Shown: positions 37,301 to 46,300 of the stretch, in pieces
How positions within the stretch are numbered: the first letter of the stretch is position 1
Layout: each line of letters starts with the position of its first letter
From: an uncultured Elusimicrobia bacterium
GTDB taxonomy: Bacteria; Elusimicrobiota; Elusimicrobia; Elusimicrobiales; UBA9959
Direction of reading: 5' to 3'
Length of the DNA stretch: 64,000 bases
Assembly (NCBI GenBank): GCA_903873295.1
Contig: CAIQNV010000049.1
Span: 1 to 64,000, forward strand
The notes under the pieces: generated by a model
Seen by the model: only the letters and a program-made list of their open reading frames with translations
Database searches by the model: none
What the model was told of the DNA's origin: nothing
Made by a program: the position numbers and the translations under genes

Positions 37301-40300
37301 TTACTTCCGCGGCGGTCCTTCCCGGGCAGAACCACGCGCGGGACCTGGCGCTGGATACCGGCGGCAATGTTTACGTGGTCGGTGCGAACGACACCGAGAC
37401 CGGCTATAAATTCGTCAAGTACAGCGCGGACCTCGCGCAGCAGGGCTCCCCTGTCGTCTTCAACGCCGGCGGCGCGGCCACCGGCAGAGGCATAGCCGTC
37501 GACAGCGGGAACATCTACGTCACAGGCGACAGCCTTATAGGCGCAGCCACGTATTATGTGACCGCCAGATATAATTCATCGCTGGCTTTCGTCTCCTCCG
37601 TCGCGTACGCGGGCGGCTACTCCAACAGCGAAAGCTTAGGCGCGAAACTGGCGATCAATGCGGCCACGCATGAGGTTTATTTTGTGGGCACGCACGGCGC
37701 CCACACGGACCTGATCGACAGCAATATCCTGACGATAAAATATTCCCAGAACCTGGTGCAGCTGGCTGCCGCCCTGGCCCCCCACTATTACGCGGAGGGC
37801 ACCGACATCGCGCTCGACAATGCCGGCAATGTTTATACGCTCGGCGTGAACCAGGTTATTAATAACGGCCCTGATTACCCGGTGGTGCTTAAATATAATT
37901 CCGACCTGGTTTTCCTTTCCAGCGCGACCCGGCAGATGACCAACTGGTATGCGCCTTTCGGCCTCGCGCTGGATAATGCCACGGGCGAAAGCTATGTGAC
38001 CGGGTTAGATGATGGAGGGGGCATCTCTTCGGACATGCGCACCGTGCGCTTCGCGCCGCTGGGCGGCTCCGTGCCCGTGGTATATATTTCCACCCGTGAC
38101 GTCTCGCCGGCGGTTTACCTGGCCGGCCAGGAGGCCGCGGCGCTCAGGATAACCCCGCATACGCTTTCCGGTACGGTTTCCTTCACCGGCCTTCAGATCG
38201 CGGTAAACCCGGCCGGGGCTTACGCTAATGTCGCGTCCGCGGCTCTCTACGCCGACCTCGACAGCGATCAGATCTGGAATCCCAGGAACGACCTGCTACT
38301 GTCCAGCGGCGCGGTTACCTCCGCCGGTCATTACTTTGACCTCAGCGGTATGGGCGGCGTGATCGATCCGGATACGGTGGTCCTTTTCATAACTTTGACC
38401 CCGGCTATTTCGGCCGTGGACAGCAGTATTAATGTGGCCGTGCCTTCCTCCGCCTCTTTCCACACCAACGGCGATATGGCCCAGCAGACCATCTATCCCA
38501 TAACTTCGACTCCCACGCTGGTCACCTATCTGGCCGGCTTGACCGATCTTACCGCCGAACCCGGCGCGAACCTGAACTCGGTCAGCCTGAGCTGGACCTA
38601 TCCGCAGGATATCACCTCCGGGCATTATATAATCCGCTACAGCACGAATACGGCCGATCTTGATAACCCGAATCTTAACGCCGTCACGGGAGCGATAAGC
38701 GGTATCACGGCCGGGGCTTACGGCAGCTACACGGCGAGCGGACTCACCCCCGTGACCAGCGGCCTGCGGGTGTTCCCTTACTACTTCGCCGTCTGGCTCT
38801 ACAACGGGATCAGCACCTCCGCCGTTTCTTCCACCCTGGCGCGGAACCTGTACTTCCCCGCGGCCGCCGTGAGCGACAAGGACGCCGCGCTTACTCTCCG
38901 CACAGGCATGAGCCTTACAGCTGAAAACGCGGCCAGGTTCGCCAAGTCAACCGCCGCCGCGGGCGCGTATTCCGCCCTTACCTTCTATGACGGCGGTAAA
39001 TACTTCATCGCCCTTAATACTCCGGACGGGAAGACCCAATTCTATTACGACCAGACTTATCTGGCGCTTAGAGACCTGGCCGCCGATCCAGCGGGGAACG
39101 CTTACGGCCTGATACAGAAAGCGAACAACGTCTCCCTGGTCGTAAAGCTCGGCCCGGACGGGGCGGTTTTGTGGACCAGCCCCTTCACCTCTTCCTCGAG
39201 CGAAACCGCCAGGGCGCTGACCTATGGCGCCGGCGCCGTTTACTACGCGGCCACCGGTTTCCAGCCCGGCTCCGCCGGCCAGGATATTAAACTGCGCAAG
39301 CTGAGAGATACCGACGGCGCTTTGCTCGCGGTCTACAGCAGCTCGCCCGCGGGCTCTTACGACGAGGTGAACAGCCTCGCCTTCGTGCAGGACGCGTCGG
39401 GTAAATATGTTTACGCCGCCGGCGCCAGCGGGTCTCCGCTGTACGGCATGCTGTACAAGTTCGCGGATACCGGCACGGCTTTTTCCGTCTCCCCATCCGC
39501 TGTCGCCGGCAGCTGGCCCGTGCGGTACGTCAACCCGGGCGGCGGGGATGCCCGCGCCCTGGCAGTAAAAGCTGACAGCCTGAACAATACCCTGGTGGTG
39601 GTCGGCGCCGAGCAGCGCAACGACCTGAACCAGGGTTCCAATATCTGGCTTAACAGATATGGCCCTTATGGCGCGCCCATATTCGCCAATCCTACGCGCT
39701 ACAACAACGCGCAGTCTAATTCTGACGATATCCCCGTCGGGCTGGACTTCGACAGCTTCGGCAATATTTACGTCTCCGGCTACACCGACATGTGGAACCT
39801 GGGGCAGGGCTATAATATGCTCCTGGGCAAGTTCGGACCCGGAGGCCAGTTCCTCTCCGCTCGCATTTATGACTCCGGTTCCGGCTCAAACGACACAGGC
39901 GCCGGAGTGCTGGTCTCCACTAATAATTATGCGTATGTGGCCGGTATGTTCGGCGCGGCCGGCACCTTCGGCGTTTACTCCTTGCCGCTGGGCTCTTCGG
40001 TCAACGCGCAGTTCTTCACCGCCGCGGAGGGCCCCTACACGGGCTCCGCGGACCTGACCTGGAACTACACCGGCAGCCTGCCCGCCGGCTCCACCTATTA
40101 TGTGCAGTACAGCACCGCCCTGGCGCCCGTCTGGAGCCGCGCCTCGGCGCAGCTGGCGGTCAACGCGGGTCCTTCGTATTCCGGCGCGGTGCAGTCGCAG
40201 CGCCTGGGCGGTCTGCCTGCGCTGCGCTACCCCGGCCAGGACGGCCAGGAGACGCGCGGGAACGCCTACAAGTTCAAGGTCTGGATAACCAGCGGCGGCC

Positions 40301-43300
40301 TTACTACCGAGCTGCCTGTGGCGCAGACTTTCGCCCGGACGCCTTCGGCCTATGATAATACGCAGTATTTCGGGCGCGAGCGCCTCTCGTATATGAGCGG
40401 CCTGAGCGGCCCGGGCGGCGGCATAGCCGTCGACGGTACCTATGTCTATCACGCTTTCGGCGGCAGCTCGGAAGGCGGTTCCGCCGGGTTCGGGCTGCGC
40501 AAGTATAATACGGACCAATACCTGGAATGGACCAAGTTCTTTAACCACGCGGGCGACCGCGCCTATAATGTGGCCAATGTGACGCGCGACGCCGCCGGCA
40601 ATTTCTACCTGGTGGGCAGCCAGCGGCTCCCTGATACCGCGGCGGGCGCGCCTGATTATCTGGCGGCGGACAAGGACCTGTGGATCGCCAAGCTGGACGC
40701 GGCGGGCGACCTGGTCTGGTCCTACTCGGCCGACGCTTCAGGCATAAACCAAATGGATGAGCTTTACGACGTCGCTGTGGAGGAAATCGGAGCGCAGAAA
40801 TTCCTGTACGTAACGGGCGTCGCCGCCACAGTTTCCAGCGGCCTTGATATGGTGGCGCGGAAATACGATGTTTCACAATCGACTTATATCGCGCCGCTGT
40901 GGACCTATTCCGAGCCCGGCGCCGGCGAAGACGTCGGTTACGGCGTAGCCGTGGGGACCGGCGCGGTCTATCTGTCCGGCGCCGTGTTCAACACGGATAA
41001 GGATATTATCGTGCGGGCGCTCAGCAAGACCAGCGGCCTGCCCGTCGGGGGCCCGATAGTGATCAACTCCGGGCACGGCGACGACGCGGGCTATGACCTG
41101 GCCGTCACCACCGCCGCGCCGGGGTACATCTATGTGGCCGGCTCGGTCGGCACCGCGAGCGAGGGGACTAATGCCGCGCTCTTCAAGTATAGCCTGGCCG
41201 GAGCTTTAGTGTGGGACCGCTATTACAACGGCAGGGCCGGCGCGGACGACGCCCTCCTCGGAGTGAAAGCCAGCGGCAGCGGGGTAATTGTCGCCGGCTA
41301 TGAAACCACCTACGACCAGGGAAAGAACAGCATTTACCGCAAGTTCAGCGCCGCAGGAACCGAGGAGTGGAGCCGCGGCTTTGACTTCGCCGGCGGCGGC
41401 GATGACGAGGCCCATACCCTGGCGCTGGACGCCTCGGGGCGGGTCTATTCAACGGTCTCCCTATGGAGCAAGAATCCCGGCTTCTACTACTTCCCCGAGC
41501 CCAGCTTCGGCCTGATGGCCGCCGCGAATTATGTGCCGGGCTCGGTGCGGCTGGACTGGATGAGCCAGTACGAAGTGCCCGCCGGCTCGCTCTTCAGTAT
41601 TCAATACTCCACCAACAGCGGCCAGGTCTGGGATCCGGCCGGCGCCCAGGTGCGGTTCGGCGCCGACGCTTACATCAGGGCGGGTATGAATGTCACCCGC
41701 GCTGTTTATGGTCTGGATAACGGCCGCGATATGCAGGGTGCGCCCGTGGGCCCCGGCTACTTCTTCAGGGTGTGGTTCTCGACCGCGGCGGGGATCTTTA
41801 CCCCGGTGCCCGGCGTGGCTTCGGCCCGCGCCTCCGACGGCTGGGCGTTCGAGAATATGGTCATGTATCCTAACGAAGCCAAGCTTTTCGTAATGGGCAA
41901 TAACCAGCAGGGAACTTCCTCCGTAAATATATCGGGAGAAAAAGAGCTGCCCGGTATAGCGCGCGACGCCGCCGGCAGCCTCTATATGCTGGCCAATATG
42001 GACTGGAACAGCAGCGGCGGCTTTGCCATAAAGAAATTCAGCTCCGCCCTGACGCCGGTCTGGACCAGGTATTACGCTCCCGGCGAGCGGTTCGCGGTTA
42101 AAGCCAACCGGATGGCGGCTGACGCCGAGGGGAATCTCTATCTGACCGGCTACGAGCGCGGTCCTGACAGCTCCAACGGCAAGGATATTTTCGTCATGAA
42201 GTTCGGCAGCGGGGGTCTGGTCTGGAAATCCACCTATAACTTCGCCGGCGGGGACGATACCGGCTACGGCGTGGCGCTTGACGCCTCCGGCAATGTTTAC
42301 GTGGCCGGCTCGGTGTACACCGGGTCCGACGACGATATCTTCGCCGCCAAATTCAGTCCGGCGGGCGTGCTGCTGGATACCGTGACATACTCCGGCAGCG
42401 GCAGCGGGCCGGATGCGGCCTACGGCATAGCGGTGCAGGATGCAAATCTGTACCTGACCGGCTCGTCATATGAGACGGATCACGGCTCTCATTTCTGGAC
42501 GGGGCTTTTCAGCTCTTCCGGACTCGACCAGCTCGGCACCTCCCTCACCGGCGGCGACGCCGCCGGCTCGGGTTACGACGTCGCGGTAGATACTTTAGGC
42601 TACGTCTACGCAGCGGGCGAGATATACGGCGCCGATACCGCCAACGACGCTCTGGTCACGAAAAGCTATGCGAACCTCGACGCCGTGCCGGGCGCGTACC
42701 CGATCCGTTATAACAGCCCGGGCAACGCCAACGACGCCGCCTATGGCCTTGCCATAGACGCCGCCGGAAGCGTTTACGTCACCGGCTCCCAGGAGCGCTA
42801 CGACATAAACCAGGACAAGAACCTCTGGATCCGCAAGTATGCGCGGGACGGTTCCGAGCTCTGGAGCCAGGAATTCCATTCCAACGCCATCCCCGGCGAT
42901 CCTTACAGCGCGGGCGCCAACTCCGACGAGGGTTTCAGCCTCGCTGTGGGTACTATGGGCTTTGTGTCGGTGAGCGGCAGGTTCAACGACTACTACGGCC
43001 TGTACCGCTACCGCCAGACCAGCACGCTGGCCGTCAATCCCACGCTTACCGTGGTGGTATCCAGCGCCTCCTGCTCCTCCTGCGCGTCCTTCCGTTTCGG
43101 GGGGGTGGGCGTGGCGCTGATCCCTTACTCGCAGACCGGCGGCATTGACGCGGCCAGCATAAGGAGCTCCGTCACTTCCCCTTCCGGGACGGCTTCTTTT
43201 CAGGTGCCTTCCGGCAAGCAGTATTTCATCGCGCTGGACAAGCAGGGCTATAACCCCAACATAAAAGACCAGCAGATGGATCCCTACGGGAACTTCTTCG

Positions 43301-46300
43301 TGCAGCTTAACGCCGATATCACCAAGCAGTACACCCTGTCGCCGCGCCCCGCCAGCGACCCGTATTACCCGCTGACGGTGACGGTCACCTCCGCTACCGC
43401 CAGCGACTATATTATGGCGGAAGTGTTCTTTACCCAGACCGGCGAGAAAGCGGCTTACGGTATAGCACAGGTGCCGGTAAACAGGAGCAGCGTGACCTTC
43501 ACGGTCGCCAACGTGCCTCCGGCGGACGCGGGCGCGTACACGCTGGGCGTGACCATCCCCGGCCGCGGCCTGGCGCGCAGCCTTCCTATGAACGCGCTTT
43601 TCCCGCAGACGAGTTCGTATATAGTCAACATGTCCACCTCCTCCGGCGCCGTCGCGACCACCGGCGGTTTCGACGTGGGGGCTTCCACCACGCCGCCGTC
43701 GGTGGAAGGCGTGGCCAGGAACGCGGGCACCTGGGCCCCGGTGGAAGGGGTGCGCGTGCGGATGTGGAATTCAGTGCAGAACTGCATGAGCGGGAACTGC
43801 GATTACAATGTCTACGAGACGCTCACCGACGTGACCGGCAAGTATTCATTCTACAACGTGGTAAGCACTCCCGCGTATTACAACCTGTCCGCCCAGAAGG
43901 CGGGCTATAAGCGGGCCTGGGACGGCGGGCTTACGATAGCCGCCAACGCGGCTACCATCTACCGCGAGTTCCGGCTGGAGGAGTCCACCTATACCCTGCG
44001 CGGCGTGATACGCTACCGGGACGTCCCGGTGCCTAACGCCGACGTTATGGTTTGGGGCGACTACAGCTGGTACCAGAACGGCTCCGACAGCTACCGCGGC
44101 GGCCGCGGCATGGATACCGACGCCAGGACCAAGACAGGGGCCGACGGCTCCTTCGTGTTCAGCGGCGCCACGCTGAACGGCCTGCCTGACGGACAGCTGC
44201 GCATGAACGTGTCCTTCTTCGGCAACTGGGTGGACCTTAATCAGGGCAATAACCAATCCAGCTCGGCGGATGACGTGCGTATCATCATCTCCAGCGACTC
44301 CGCCACCGGAGCAGGCAATTGCGCCAAGGGCAGAGTTTGGAAACTTTTGGCCGAAAGCGGCGCCTGCCAGGAGTCCGGGGATATCAACTTCAACATCATG
44401 CCCCAGGCGCAGAACGATTATGCCACGCTCAGCGGCTCCGTGACCTTTGTCACGACTTACACCGTAAGCGGTACCAACCCGCTGGTGATAAGCTCCATGG
44501 CGCCGGTGACGGTGATGGCTATGCAGGAGTGCAGCGGCGACTGCAAAGGCCGGTCCATGGGCTTCGCGGTGATCAGCGGCACCTACGAGCTCAATACGGC
44601 CACCTACAGCATAACTCTGTCCACCGGCATCTCCTATTACACCCGCATAACCTCGAACGAATGGGGCGAAACCAGCGCTTTCGACGACAGGGCCGATTTC
44701 CGCTCCACTACCACGCTCTCGGTCGTCATGAACTTCGTGATTACGAAAGCGGGCTCGATGAAAGGCGTGGTAAAAATGCCGGACGGCTCCAACTACAAGC
44801 CGAATTACAACTTCGCGTCGGCGGAGCAGTACCACAGGATCGATATCAACGTAGCCGGCCAGAACGTGAACGTGAACGAGGGCTGGAGCGTGGACGATTA
44901 CGGCGCCTTTGAGTTTCCCAACCTGGCGCCGGGTCTCTACACCATCACAATGAGGCCCCAGGGTCTCGGTTTCCACTGGGCCGCGCCGGCTCTGACCGGA
45001 GTGGCCGTTGTGGCCGGGAAGACTACGCAGGTCACGCTGAAACTGGAGGATGGCCTGGTGGTGCAGCCGCAGATAATAGGCCTCCCGGAGATCTCCACGC
45101 CTACCTGGTCTTACCTGATGATACCGGTGGAATCCGGTACCGAGATGAACCAGAAGAAGATCACCGAGATGTTCTTCGGCTCCGACGTCTTCGCCTTCAA
45201 CTACAGCACCAGCACGCATCTCTGGGACAAGAAGGTGATGCTTACCGGCCAGTACGACTTCTATCTCATGATGGGCGCGCGCTACAGCCCGGAGGGAGGC
45301 AACAACCAGCCCCTGAGCTTCGACCAGTTCGGCAACTTCATCGGCAAGGTAAAGGGCTTTGCCGTGCAGCGGGTGGAAAACTCGCCCAACCTGGGCACCG
45401 AGGCCCAGCCCATACCGGTTAACGTGCTGGGCTCGCTCGGGCAGGACTCGTTCGGGGGCACTATCGTCGGAGAGCGGGTCTATACCGATGCCGACCTCGA
45501 CAGGATCTTCTCCAACATGAACGAGATCTACCCGGTTATTCCGACCGTCATGGTGTACGACGCGGCCGGGGACCTGCGCGGCTATACCGCCGGCCTGCCC
45601 GGCAAAGAGGACTTCAACGCGTTCTGGAACGCCCTGCTTGCCAAAGATAAGGCGCAGATGAAGGCTTACTTCGCGGCGCATCCGAGCCGGTTCATGGTGC
45701 CCGGCCTGCCGCCGGGGCGCTACACGGTGGTATTCTCCAACCCCAACTACCCGCCCATAGCTAAAGAGCTGGACATTCCGCTGGCGTCGTCTTTCAACGG
45801 GGTTTACGCGTTCAACTTCGAGGAGCAGAGCGTGCGCACCGGCGATATTTACGGCACGGTCAGGAGCAGCGCGACCGGCCTGGGCCTGCCCAGCGCCGTG
45901 GTCTACCTGAAGCACCGGACCGTGGAGAAGTTCGCCGATACCGCCGCCGACGGCTCTTATTCCTTCTCCAACCTCCCCCCGGGCATCTACCGCCTGGAGG
46001 TTACGCGCGAAGGCTTTGTGAAGACCGGCCAGAAAACTTCCCTGACCGGCTCGCTGACGGGCGACGACGAGTCGAAGCTGGACTTCTATCTTACGCCGTC
46101 GCAGACTAACATGACGGGCAAGGTCTACCTGAGCAAGTTCCCCGCCCCGCTGACGAAGTCGGGCGTAAAAATAGTGGCTTACGACGAGACCTATAACACA
46201 GAGCACCCCTCGGATTATCTGCCCAAGATAGAGGCCACCACCAACGACTCCGGCGAATACGAGATCGCCGGGGTAGTGCCGGGCCATAACTACAGGGTCT

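Noticed and set aside
31351-38080. Repeat array in the giant gene as an assembly artefact
   Set aside because: The units differ clearly in DNA and in length, so a collapsed or duplicated assembly is unlikely.
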